NCBI GenBank assembly: GCA_028689195.1
Contig: JAQTWR010000078.1
Coordinates: forward strand, 1 to 9,387
Direction: 5' to 3'
Origin: Anaerolineales bacterium
Lineage (GTDB): Bacteria > Chloroflexota > Anaerolineae > Anaerolineales > Villigracilaceae
DNA: 9,387 bases
The position numbers and the translations under genes are program-made. The first letter of the stretch is position 1; each line of letters opens with the position of its first letter. Shown piece by piece: positions 1 through 6,797 of the stretch. The notes beneath the pieces are model-generated. The model saw nothing but the letters and a program-made list of their open reading frames with translations, was not told where the DNA came from and did no database searches.

Positions 1-1
1 C

Positions 2-808
2 AGCGACGGCTGGCCCCAATGGGCTTCATCCATTGAAGAATATGAGCAACTTTTTTCAGATTGTGTAGGAAAGAAAGCAATTGGCGAGGCTTCGCCGTTT
101 TATTTTTCAGACCCTGAAAGCGCGGAAAAAATAAGCGCGGCATTAGGGAGAAATGCGAAAATCGTCATCGCGTTGCGGAATCCTGCGAAGCGCGCTTATT
201 CGCACTGGGCGCATGAGCATTATAAATATAATCGCGATCCGCTTTCCTTCCACCAAGCGCTGGAATTGGAAGATGAACGCGCAAACTCCGCCGAGACGCG
301 CAAATTGAAGCATTATTATTCCGGCATTTTTCACTATGTTTGGGTCAGCATGTACGCGGATAAAGTTCAACAGTATATGGATATGTTTGGCAGACAAAAC
401 GTGAAGGTGATTATTCTCGAAGAATTTATCAAATCACCTGGAGAACAATTTGCCGCTCTATGCCGATTTTTAGAGATTGACGATTCTGTTACCCTTGAAT
501 TAACTCAATCCAACGCGGCGAGTGAAACGCTTTCGCCCAATTTAACGCGGGCGATTTCTAAAATCAATCAATCAAAATTGTTTGTATCTCTATATCAAAA
601 AATGCCATTCGTTTTAAAGAAACTAATTTTCAATACAGGGAATGCGCTTTTTGAAGCGCTGCAGCGACCGCTAAAGAAAAAATCCGCCGTAGAAGATAGT
701 TTGGACGAAAAAACTTACCAACAATTGATGCAAGGTTTTCTGCCCGACATTCATAAATTGGAAAAAATTCTGGAGCGCGATCTGTCCGTTTGGTATCGCG
801 CAGCGTAG
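2..808 (+). CDS. Sulfotransferase domain protein, 5' end cut off
   Basis: PAPS-dependent sulfotransferase, transferring sulfate to a hydroxyl or amino group of an unknown acceptor. The frame is open from base 2, giving 268 residues before TAG at 806-808. The best mark is the 3'-phosphate-binding motif RNPAKRAYSHW (residues 59-69 counted from the window edge), preceded by GEASPFYF and a predicted strand KIVIAL, the order usual for the family. Later, VKVIILEEF followed by P..QF..LCRFLEI is also the normal C-terminal half. The N-terminal part, with the 5'-phosphosulfate loop, lies outside the window; from family size roughly 40-50 residues are missing. The in-frame TTG at 173 is internal and would delete part of the domain. 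The gene converges on a glycosyltransferase/flippase operon, which suggests a cell-surface glycan or glycolipid as substrate (inference). Family assignment is firm; substrate is unknown. Confidence 0.88.
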   Translation, partial: SDGWPQWASSIEEYEQLFSDCVGKKAIGEASPFYFSDPESAEKISAALGRNAKIVIALRNPAKRAYSHWAHEHYKYNRDPLSFHQALELEDERANSAETRKLKHYYSGIFHYVWVSMYADKVQQYMDMFGRQNVKVIILEEFIKSPGEQFAALCRFLEIDDSVTLELTQSNAASETLSPNLTRAISKINQSKLFVSLYQKMPFVLKKLIFNTGNALFEALQRPLKKKSAVEDSLDEKTYQQLMQGFLPDIHKLEKILERDLSVWYRAA

Positions 809-854
809 AGTGATTCGGGTGTTGCCAAAAAAACGATTGGCGCAAAATAAAAAT

Positions 855-1844
855 TTATACCTTGCGCAACTTCCGCCCTGCAAACACAATCCAAACGCCC
901 ACGAAAACCGCCACAGCGCTGAGGTAACCCAATCCGCGAGAGATCAGCGCGAAGCGACCCGCGTCAGGCGCGGATATGCCAGTTTGAATCAATAGCCCAA
1001 CCCAGCCCCATTCAATCACGCCAAGATTTCCAGGCGTAATGGTAAATATCACCGAGAGTTGCAAAGCGGAAAAAATACCGGTAATTTGAATAAAGGTGGC
1101 GGTTAATCCAAGCGCGCTGCTGATCATATACGCGCGCAATGCAAGGATGATGAATTTTACAAATGAATTAAGGTAAAGGCTCGTCATCAGCGAATTGTCA
1201 AATAAACCGGCGTTCAGTCCTTCATTGAATATCCCCATAATTTTTTGCGCGATTTTGTTGGAAAATTTCAGCGCGCATACTTTTTGAATAACGATAAAGG
1301 TATAGCGGCTGAACAAAATATACATTCCCGCGACAAGCAAAGCCTCGAAAAACAGCCATTGATAAAAATTGATTTTCCAAAAAATGACCATAATCCCCGG
1401 AACAAGAAACGCGAAGGATACGGTCACATCATGGACTTGCGAGATCAAAGCGGTGACGGCGCTTTTGGGGGCGCTGGCGTTTCCAAAAAACTTCAATGAC
1501 AGGCTGCGAATAATCAGGTTGCTAAGTTGAATTGGAATAAACAACCCAAGAACCGCGCTCATTGTCGAATAGGCTAAATAAAAAAGATACGCGGGGGTGT
1601 TTTCAGCGGTAGAGACGCGCTCGACGGTTAATCGCCAGTTTTGCGCGCCCAACATAATATTAAATAAAACGCCAAAAATTGCAGCGGACAGCGCCCAAAA
1701 TGGAAGATTTTGAATGTCGGCAAATAAGGAGGATAGGTCAAGTCGCGCGTAGGTCAATAATATTTTTATTAGAAAAATGCCAAGCGCAATTGCCGCGGCG
1801 CTGATGAATGCGATTCTAAAAGTCTGGCGGGTTTTGTTTTCCAA
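855..1844 (-). CDS. Flippase-like integral membrane protein (LPG synthase TM / UPF0104 family)
   Basis: A 329-residue, very hydrophobic protein with about eight membrane segments, the size and hydropathy of the lysylphosphatidylglycerol-synthase TM (flippase-like, UPF0104) family. Family marks are the segment around LFIPIQLSNLIIRSLSL (about residues 101-117), followed by the AV..LI.QVHDV stretch, and near the C-terminus TPGNLGVIEWGWVGLL, matching the usual PG.LG..E motif. There is no soluble aminoacyl-transferase domain, so it is not a full MprF. It begins 7 bases after the upstream glycosyltransferase stop, so the two are almost certainly cotranscribed. Members paired with GT2 enzymes are thought to move or accept lipid-linked sugars; the exact role here is inference. 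The start is TTG at 1844-1842 with a purine-rich but not consensus SD inside the previous gene; an in-frame ATT lies one codon upstream, so the start is uncertain by a few residues. Confidence 0.85.
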   Translation of the reverse strand: MENKTRQTFRIAFISAAAIALGIFLIKILLTYARLDLSSLFADIQNLPFWALSAAIFGVLFNIMLGAQNWRLTVERVSTAENTPAYLFYLAYSTMSAVLGLFIPIQLSNLIIRSLSLKFFGNASAPKSAVTALISQVHDVTVSFAFLVPGIMVIFWKINFYQWLFFEALLVAGMYILFSRYTFIVIQKVCALKFSNKIAQKIMGIFNEGLNAGLFDNSLMTSLYLNSFVKFIILALRAYMISSALGLTATFIQITGIFSALQLSVIFTITPGNLGVIEWGWVGLLIQTGISAPDAGRFALISRGLGYLSAVAVFVGVWIVFAGRKLRKV

Positions 1845-1851
1845 AATAAAA

Positions 1852-3051
1852 TTATCCGCTTTTCTTTCCGTGAATTTTCAAGCCGAGCATACTTAAGACG
1901 AAACTGGTCAGCATAATTTGTCCGCCGGTCATAATGGCGAGACTGCCGCCGTATACAAGGCGAATGCTTCTATCGTATCCAAGTTTTGCGAAACCGCCGG
2001 GGGCGACCGAAACATTGACGGAGAAGACGATTAATCCAATCCCTAACGCTAAAATTAACACGCCGACAATCAACCCCGTTTCGAGCGTAAAGTATTTGAA
2101 TAAATTGAAAAAGCCCGGCTTTTTAGGAAGCAATCCGGTATTGTATGCAAACACTCTGGTAATCGCCGCAAAAGAGAGCGTGGTTAATCCTAGCATCATA
2201 ATTGTCCCCGTGATGATGAAACTGTGAAAGTCAATGAGGCGAAAGCCGATATTAACCGGACCCGCAAACAGCGCTACGCTGAATATGCCGCCGAGAATGG
2301 TCATAAATAATCCCGGGTAGAGGAACAGCCACGTGGGGCTGTACATCAACAAAAAGCGCAGATGCCGCCAACCATCGCGGAAGCTGCGGAGGTGAGGCGG
2401 TCTATCGCGCCCGTCAGGGAATAAAATTGTTGGGACTTCGCACACTTTCATTTCAAGGATGGACGACTTGATGACGATCTCGCTGGCGAGTTCCATTCCC
2501 GTTGTTTGCAAATCCATTTTTTCGATGGTTTCTTTTGTAAATCCGCGCAAGCCGCAGTGAAAATCATTGGCGGGCGTTTCGAAAAAAAGTTTTCCAAGAA
2601 AAGATAAGATGGGATTCCCAATATATCTGTGATGCCAGGGCATCGCGCCTTTTTTGATCCCGCCTTTGAAGCGATTGCCCATGACGAGATCGTACCCTTC
2701 GCGCAATTTTTCGATAAACGGCATCAGGTTTTCGAGATCGTAACTATCGTCCGCGTCAACCATGATGATGTATTTTCCGCGCGCGGCTTCAAACCCGCCG
2801 CATAAGGCATTGCCGTATCCTTTTTGTTCGATGCGAACGACTCTTGCGCCAAGCGATTCCGCGATCTCTACCGAACGATCAGCGCTGCCGTTGTCGGCAA
2901 CAATCACTTCGCCCTTGACCTTTCCCTTTTTCAGCGAGTCCAAAGCCTTTTTAACGCAAATTCCAACCGTGCGCTCTTCGTTGAGGCAGGGCATTACAAC
3001 GCTGACTTCTATTTTTGACGAAGTTGATTTTGTTTTGATTTGCATACTCAT
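1852..3051 (-). CDS. Membrane-anchored family 2 glycosyltransferase (DPM1/DPG-synthase-like)
   Basis: A 399-residue inverting GT2 enzyme. Residues 16-130 form the nucleotide-sugar domain: VVMPCLNEE (18-26), VIVADNGSADRS (49-60), and the metal-binding DxD within VDADDSYD (98-105; D99 and D101). GNRFKGG (125-131) and DFHCGLRGF (163-171) are typical of polyprenyl-phosphate mannosyl/glucosyl transferases of the DPM1/DPG class. From about 241 onward there are four predicted membrane helices (241-262, 276-300, 323-346, 368-390), so the catalytic domain is cytoplasmic and membrane-tethered. The likely reaction is transfer of a hexose from a nucleotide sugar to a polyprenyl phosphate or other lipid; donor and acceptor cannot be read from sequence. 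It is first in the operon with the flippase-like gene. ATG at 3051 is used; a second ATG two codons in is equally possible, and neither has a strong SD. Confidence 0.9.
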   Translation of the reverse strand: MSMQIKTKSTSSKIEVSVVMPCLNEERTVGICVKKALDSLKKGKVKGEVIVADNGSADRSVEIAESLGARVVRIEQKGYGNALCGGFEAARGKYIIMVDADDSYDLENLMPFIEKLREGYDLVMGNRFKGGIKKGAMPWHHRYIGNPILSFLGKLFFETPANDFHCGLRGFTKETIEKMDLQTTGMELASEIVIKSSILEMKVCEVPTILFPDGRDRPPHLRSFRDGWRHLRFLLMYSPTWLFLYPGLFMTILGGIFSVALFAGPVNIGFRLIDFHSFIITGTIMMLGLTTLSFAAITRVFAYNTGLLPKKPGFFNLFKYFTLETGLIVGVLILALGIGLIVFSVNVSVAPGGFAKLGYDRSIRLVYGGSLAIMTGGQIMLTSFVLSMLGLKIHGKKSG

Positions 3052-3121
3052 TATTTTCTGTTAGATGATTTTATTTTTCGAGTTTACCATACCGCCAACG
3101 ACTTTTTAGTACAATACGACT
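3052..3121. promoter_or_regulatory. Divergent intergenic promoter region
   Basis: Seventy bases separate the divergently transcribed glycosyltransferase (-) and YigZ-family gene (+), so both promoters must lie here or just inside the genes. The stretch is AT-rich and no consensus -35/-10 pair is visible for the minus direction. For the plus direction there is a TACAAT hexamer at 3110-3115. Confidence 0.5.
3110..3115 (+). promoter_or_regulatory. Candidate -10 box of a leaderless yigZ transcript
   Basis: TACAAT ends six bases before the ATG at 3122, so transcription would be expected to begin at or within a base or two of the start codon. No Shine-Dalgarno sequence is visible upstream of that ATG. 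No good -35 hexamer is seen at 16-18 bases; TTTACC at 3083-3088 is too far away. The reading as a leaderless promoter is inference. Confidence 0.4.
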
Positions 3122-3754
3122 ATGCCAGATTATTTAATTCCCCTCTCCGAAATCCGCCGCGAAATAACGGTAGCCAACTCGCGCTTTATCGCCACGCTTG
3201 CGCCCGCGTTGAGCATTGACGAAGCGCGCGCGTTCATGGCGCGCATCCGCAAAGAATTTGCAGACGCCACGCATAATGTGCCTGTGTACATCATCGGCGG
3301 CGGAAACACCGTGACCGAATATTTTTCCGACGATGGCGAACCATCGGGGACGGCGGGAAAGCCCGCGCTGGCTGTCCTGCGCGGCAGCGGACTCGGCGAT
3401 GCGGTTCTGGTCGTTACGCGCTATTTTGGCGGAACGCTGCTCGGCACAGGCGGATTGGTCAAAGCGTACACCGAATCCGCGCAGGTGGTCGTGAAAGAGG
3501 TCGGGCGCGGACGTAGAGTCCTCGCGCACGCGGTAATGCTCGCCATCCCCTATAACTTGCTGGAACGCGCGCGGCTGCTTGCGGCGCGTTTGGGCGCGGA
3601 AATACTCGGCGAAGATTTTGCCGCGGATATTACGATGACCCTGCAAATTCCCGTTGATGCGTTTGACGCTTTTCAAAACGAAGTGCGCGAACTTTCTGCG
3701 GGGAAAATACGGGCGGAAATTATCGAGACGAAAGAGATCATCGCGCCGATCTAG
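3122..3754 (+). CDS. yigZ: YigZ/IMPACT (UPF0029) family protein
   Basis: A 210-residue protein of the YigZ/IMPACT family, the normal bacterial length. The N-terminal domain carries the signature SDDGEPSGTAGKPALAVL (residues 69-86), then VVTRYFGGTLLGTGGLVKAY (97-116), the most conserved blocks of the family; ATHNVPVYIIGGG (49-61) stands where most relatives have ATHNCYAY. The C-terminal 70 residues form the DUF1949-like, EF-G domain V-like fold usual in bacterial members. Eukaryotic IMPACT proteins modulate GCN2 translational control; the bacterial role is unsettled, with RNA or ribosome-related binding proposed. It stands alone, divergent from the glycosyltransferase operon, and is more GC-rich than the genes to its left. 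ATG at 3122 is the natural start although it has no SD. The assignment is secure; molecular function is not. Confidence 0.95.
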   Translation: MPDYLIPLSEIRREITVANSRFIATLAPALSIDEARAFMARIRKEFADATHNVPVYIIGGGNTVTEYFSDDGEPSGTAGKPALAVLRGSGLGDAVLVVTRYFGGTLLGTGGLVKAYTESAQVVVKEVGRGRRVLAHAVMLAIPYNLLERARLLAARLGAEILGEDFAADITMTLQIPVDAFDAFQNEVRELSAGKIRAEIIETKEIIAPI

Positions 3755-3809
3755 GATTTTACAAATCCTTCATAATTCCATCGCATTTTTACCACCCGAT
3801 TTTTTATTA

Positions 3810-3821
3810 ATTCTATAGAAT
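3810..3821. promoter_or_regulatory. 12-bp perfect palindrome upstream of the DUF4405 gene, overlapping a possible -10
   Basis: ATTCTATAGAAT reads the same on both strands. It lies 32 bases upstream of the ATG at 3854 and contains TATAGA (3814-3819) and TAGAAT (3816-3821), either of which could serve as a -10 box. No consensus -35 is present at the right distance, which would suit an activated promoter. It could be an operator or just an AT-rich promoter core. Confidence 0.35.
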
Positions 3822-3838
3822 CGCGGACATTCAAACAC

Positions 3839-3845
3839 AAAGGAG
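3839..3845 (+). promoter_or_regulatory. Ribosome binding site deciding the DUF4405 start
   Basis: AAAGGAG lies 8 bases before ATG 3854, ideal spacing. An in-frame TTG at 3848 is only 2 bases from it, so the ATG is chosen. Confidence 0.85.
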
Positions 3846-3853
3846 TTTTGCGA

Positions 3854-4363
3854 ATGTCCAAACAGACCAAAATAAAATTAACGCTTGACATTCTGACCTT
3901 CGTCGCGTTTTTGATTTCGATGGATCCGCGCACCAGCGGAATCCCCGTTCACGAATGGCTGACCATCGCGCTTGCCGCCACGCTTGTCGTTCATCTTCTC
4001 TTGAATTGGAATTGGATCGTCGAAATAACAAACCGCCTTTTTGCCAAAGGCAAAGGGATGAACGGCGCGCGCGTGAATTACGTTTTGAACTGGGCTTTGT
4101 TTATAGACGGCGTGCTGATCATGCTTTCGGGAGTGATGATCTCGCAGGCGGTAGCGCCCGCTTTGGGATTTACCATGCCGGAAGATTTCTCGTGGCGCGG
4201 ACTGCACGAGGTCTCGACGAATTTATCCATGTTGCTGATGGGATTGCACGTCGCCTTGCATTGGAGTTGGTTTGTATCCACAGTCAAGCGTTTGTTTGCG
4301 CGCAAGGAATCGCAGCCAATACCCGCGAGCGCATTTATGAATGAAAAGGACGCGCAGGCATGA
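3854..4363 (+). CDS. DUF4405-type four-helix membrane protein, cytochrome-b-like
   Basis: A 169-residue membrane protein with four predicted helices (about 9-24, 33-54, 76-97 and 117-143). Histidines sit where heme-b ligands would be expected: H33 in PVHEW, H47 in VVHLLLNWNW, H118 in GLHEVSTN and H132/H136 in GLHVALHWSW. The repeated pattern of a helix-borne His followed by LxxNWNW / LHWSWF and the overall length fit the DUF4405 family, which resembles small cytochrome b561-like subunits. If heme is bound it would pass electrons across or within the membrane; partner and substrate are unknown. The stop overlaps the next gene's ATG (ATGA at 4360-4363), so the two are translationally coupled. 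Heme binding is inferred from the histidine layout. Family recognition is fairly confident, function is not. Confidence 0.8.
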   Translation: MSKQTKIKLTLDILTFVAFLISMDPRTSGIPVHEWLTIALAATLVVHLLLNWNWIVEITNRLFAKGKGMNGARVNYVLNWALFIDGVLIMLSGVMISQAVAPALGFTMPEDFSWRGLHEVSTNLSMLLMGLHVALHWSWFVSTVKRLFARKESQPIPASAFMNEKDAQA

Positions 4364-4656
4364 AGACTTTATTCCGCATACTCGTTATTCTTGTCGTCGC
4401 TTCGCTGATAGGCGGCGTGATCTTCGCCCTGGTGAATATGAACGACTCTGCGTCTCAGCAGCGCTCCGCGTTTCAACGCCCCGAAGGGGAGCGCCATCGC
4501 CCGGAAGGCGGAGACCGCGACAGACTCGGCGGCAGTATTTTTCTACCCTTTGGGATGATCAAAAATTTGGCGGTTATTTCGATCATCGCCGCGATATATC
4601 TGAATGTGGGGAAGTTGTTTGCAGGCAAGAAGAGCAGTAAACAAGTAAATACATAA
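4360..4656 (+). CDS. Small two-TM protein of unknown function, coupled to the DUF4405 gene
   Basis: A 98-residue protein not recognised as a named family. It has an N-terminal hydrophobic helix (about 5-27, after MKTLFR, reading as an uncleaved signal anchor), a polar extracytoplasmic loop (28-70) rich in Arg, Glu, Gly and Pro with two REG/PEG-like units (RPEGERH, RPEGGDR), and a second helix (about 74-92) ending in VGKLFAGKK. Both termini would be cytoplasmic. AAGGA at 4346-4350 gives a good SD nine bases before ATG 4360, inside the upstream gene, and the start/stop codons overlap. The context suggests an accessory subunit of the heme-b-like neighbour. The layout also resembles the 161-residue protein at 6899-7384, including a D-R-x-G-G segment just before the second helix and a G-[KY]-[KL] exit. 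Real gene by RBS and coupling; function unknown. Confidence 0.75.
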   Translation: MKTLFRILVILVVASLIGGVIFALVNMNDSASQQRSAFQRPEGERHRPEGGDRDRLGGSIFLPFGMIKNLAVISIIAAIYLNVGKLFAGKKSSKQVNT

Positions 4657-4739
4657 ACTATTATCTAACGTCAATCACTGAAAAACGCTCCCTCAGGGTG
4701 ACATGCTGATGTTTTTGGCTTATCCATTATTCACGTTAT
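4657..4739. repeat. Convergent intergenic spacer, possible decayed dispersed repeat or weak terminator
   Basis: This 83-base gap lies between convergent genes. TAACGT at 4666-4671 is inverted as ACGTTA at 4733-4738, bracketing a 73-base unit. Inside are AAAAAC (4681-4686) and GTTTTT (4711-4716), which could pair around a 24-base loop holding the palindromic core CCCTCAGGG (4690-4698). Read on the minus strand the core gives TGTCACCCTGAGGGAGCG, resembling short interspersed repeats I recall from environmental bacterial genomes; this cannot be verified here. As a terminator it is weak: a short A/T stem and a large loop. Confidence 0.35.
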
Positions 4740-6074
4740 CTAAAGCGCCGCCAATCTTATAACCATTCGCATCCCCTTTCCCTTTTCGCTTTCAGCCCAA
4801 ATTTTTCCCTTGTGCATTTCGATAATGGATTTTGTAATGGCAAGCCCCAAGCCCGAACCGCCTGCGTCGTGATCGCGCGTGCGGGATTCGTCTGTGCGGT
4901 AGAAGCGGTCGAAGATGCGCGCGGCTTCTTCGGGCGCGATTCCTTCGCCGTTATCTGCGATTGCGATTTCAATTTCGTCCCCGATTTGTTTCGCAGATAT
5001 GACCACGCGCCCGCCTTCGGGCGTATGGCGCAGCGCGTTATCGAGAATATTCGTCAGCGCCTGCGAGAAGCGTATCGGGTCGAGATTCGCTTGAAGGAAA
5101 ACAGGAGCGGCTTCAAGGTCGAGCGTGACGCGCCTGCTTGAAAATGGAATCAAATAATGGGACTGGATATCGCTGAGAAATTTGTTGATCTCGACGGGTT
5201 GAAATTCCGCCGAAAGTTCGCCCGCATCGGCAAGCGATAAGGTTCGCAAGTCGTTCACAAGATTTTCCAGCCGCTCGGCTTCTTCGCGGATGATTTCAAA
5301 ATTTTCGGCGGACGGAGGCAGCACGCCGTCATGCACGGCTTCGGCGTGACCGATGATGAGGCTGAGCGGCGTGCGAAGTTCGTGCGCGATGTCGGCGGTC
5401 ATTTGTTTGCGCAGGTTGAGCGAGCGCGCAAGGTCGTCGTTCATTTTGTTGAAGGATGCCGCAAGGTCTCCGATTTCGTCGCGCGAACGCACTGGCACTT
5501 GCTGGTCGAATTTTCCGTTTGCGATTTCATGCGTGGCTTTTGTGAGCTCGCGGATGGGGCGCGTGATGGTGCGCGAAAGAATTGCGCCGAGAATGAACGC
5601 GAGGATGATCGTGCCGATTGCGCCGAGTAAAATTGAATTATTGATGCGGTGGATGAATTGATCTTCGAGCGGATTTCTGTTAGGCGGCGCGTTGATTATA
5701 AGAACGCCAACCGTTTTCTCTTCGACTTGAATCTTCGCGCCCGCGTTAAGTTCGCCCGCTTTTATCTTTTCTCCAATGCGGTGATTTTCCCCCGCGACAA
5801 GAATATTTCCGCTCGTATCTGCAATTGAGAAAAACAGCCTGCGGTCCAGGTCGGCGTTGAAACGGTCGCGGTCGAATAGCGCCTCGACTCCGTCCCATGT
5901 TTGCTTTTCCTGATAATATTTTGCGATTTGGCTTACCAGCTCGCTCTTGTATTTATCGCTGACAAACCGATTGAATTCGCGGTTGGTGGAAATGCGCGTA
6001 AATAGCGCGATGACGCCCGTGCTGAACAGGCTGACCACAAGAATGGCGAGAATTAACTTGGTGGTAAGTTTCAT
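4740..6074 (-). CDS. Sensor histidine kinase, HAMP / HisKA / HATPase (BaeS-like)
   Basis: A 444-residue membrane sensor kinase. TM1 spans about 7-27 and TM2 147-168, enclosing a roughly 120-residue extracytoplasmic sensor region (28-146) with no family I can name. A HAMP linker follows (about 168-220, with TRPIRELTKAT and EIGDLAASFN). The HisKA H-box is TADIAHELRTPL with phospho-accepting His231; the ATPase domain shows the N-box NILDNALRH (342-350), G1 DNGEG (374-378) and the F-box/G2 region FDRFYR...GGSGLGLAI (388-413). All catalytic motifs are intact, so it should autophosphorylate and pass phosphate to the adjacent regulator. ATG at 6074 overlaps the regulator's stop as ATGA, with AAAGG about six bases upstream, so translation is coupled. 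The layout matches BaeS/CreC-type envelope sensors; the stimulus is unknown. Nearby membrane proteins are plausible targets or partners. Confidence 0.95.
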   Translation of the reverse strand: MKLTTKLILAILVVSLFSTGVIALFTRISTNREFNRFVSDKYKSELVSQIAKYYQEKQTWDGVEALFDRDRFNADLDRRLFFSIADTSGNILVAGENHRIGEKIKAGELNAGAKIQVEEKTVGVLIINAPPNRNPLEDQFIHRINNSILLGAIGTIILAFILGAILSRTITRPIRELTKATHEIANGKFDQQVPVRSRDEIGDLAASFNKMNDDLARSLNLRKQMTADIAHELRTPLSLIIGHAEAVHDGVLPPSAENFEIIREEAERLENLVNDLRTLSLADAGELSAEFQPVEINKFLSDIQSHYLIPFSSRRVTLDLEAAPVFLQANLDPIRFSQALTNILDNALRHTPEGGRVVISAKQIGDEIEIAIADNGEGIAPEEAARIFDRFYRTDESRTRDHDAGGSGLGLAITKSIIEMHKGKIWAESEKGKGMRMVIRLAAL

Positions 6075-6760
6075 GTAGAGCCTTTGCGCAAACGGTAGCC
6101 GACGCCGTACATGGTCTCGATATAATGCGGATTGCGCGGGTCGGGTTCGATCTTGGCGCGCAGGTTTTTGATGTGCGTGTCAATGGTGCGCTCATAGCCT
6201 TCGTAGCGCACGCCTTGAATCACGTCGAGCAGGTCGAGGCGCGAGAAGACCCTTCCCGGCGCAGACAGGAGCGCGGCGAGCAGGTCGAATTCTGAAGGCG
6301 TAAGATCAACGGAACGTTCGCCAATCGTCACTTCGCGGCTATCGCGGTCGAGCGTAATATCGGCGGCTTTGAGCGTTTTCTTTGCCGGCTCGTTTTTTCC
6401 CGCGCGTCTCAATATGTTGCGGACGCGCGCCATGAGTTCGCGCGGCTTGAATGGTTTGGTCACATAATCGTCCGCGCCGAGTTCCAGCCCGATGACTTTG
6501 TCGTCGTCTTCCACTTTGGCGGTGAGCATGATGATGGGCGTGTCGTTTTCGGCGCGGTGCGCGCGCATAAAATCATAGCCGTTCATTTCGGGCATCATAA
6601 TATCCAGAATGATCAGGTCTGGTTTTTCTTTTTGCGCGATGGGCAGGGCTTCTTTGCCGTTATAGGCGGCAACTACGCGATACCCCTCCTGCGCAAGATA
6701 ACTCTGCACAAGCGAGACAAGGCGTTTTTCGTCGTCAACAATCAGGATGGTTTGAGGCAT
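6071..6760 (-). CDS. OmpR/PhoB-family response regulator
   Basis: A 229-residue two-domain regulator of standard length. The receiver domain (1-118) has acidic D9/D10, the phospho-accepting D53 in IILDIMMPEMNG, T80 and K102 in YVTKPFKP, all intact. The C-terminal winged-helix domain (about 130-226) has LTPSEFDLLAALLSAPGRVFSR, a recognition helix around RTIDTHIKNLRAKI (191-204) and the closing YIETMYGVGYRL wing. It is first in an operon with the histidine kinase. The ATG at 6760 has no recognisable SD; its leader carries heptamer repeats, and 55-75 bases upstream lies a pair of boxes shared with the 161-residue gene's promoter, suggesting that it controls itself and that gene (inference). It resembles BaeR/CreB-type regulators, but naming it more exactly is not justified. 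Confidence 0.96.
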   Translation of the reverse strand: MPQTILIVDDEKRLVSLVQSYLAQEGYRVVAAYNGKEALPIAQKEKPDLIILDIMMPEMNGYDFMRAHRAENDTPIIMLTAKVEDDDKVIGLELGADDYVTKPFKPRELMARVRNILRRAGKNEPAKKTLKAADITLDRDSREVTIGERSVDLTPSEFDLLAALLSAPGRVFSRLDLLDVIQGVRYEGYERTIDTHIKNLRAKIEPDPRNPHYIETMYGVGYRLRKGST

Positions 6761-6773
6761 TAGAGAATAGAAA

Positions 6774-6797
6774 TTGGTAATTGGTAACTGGTAATTG
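6774..6797. repeat. Tandem heptamer repeat in the response-regulator leader
   Basis: TTGGTAA at 6774-6780 and 6781-6787, then CTGGTAA at 6788-6794 and a partial TTG; on the minus (coding) strand this reads as TTACCAR units. It lies 14 to 37 bases upstream of the regulator's ATG, between the shared GAATTATG element and the start codon. It could be a replication-slippage repeat, an operator, or leader sequence affecting translation. Confidence 0.75.

Noticed and set aside
173..808. Sulfotransferase starting at TTG 173
   Set aside because: The frame is open to the window edge, and residues before 173 (GEASPFYF...KIVIAL) are part of the domain, so the gene is truncated by the window rather than starting there.
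815..854. Hairpin between the sulfotransferase and the flippase gene (GCCAA...TTGGC)
   Set aside because: Only five base pairs, with no T-run after it in either direction; too weak to call a terminator.
3134..3676. Long minus-strand open frame (180 codons) opposite the YigZ gene
   Set aside because: It is a shadow of a GC-rich, strongly conserved gene. The product is Arg/His/Ala-rich without domain signatures and has no RBS.
3848..3853. TTG start for the DUF4405 gene
   Set aside because: Only two bases from the AAAGGAG ribosome site; the ATG at 3854 has ideal spacing.
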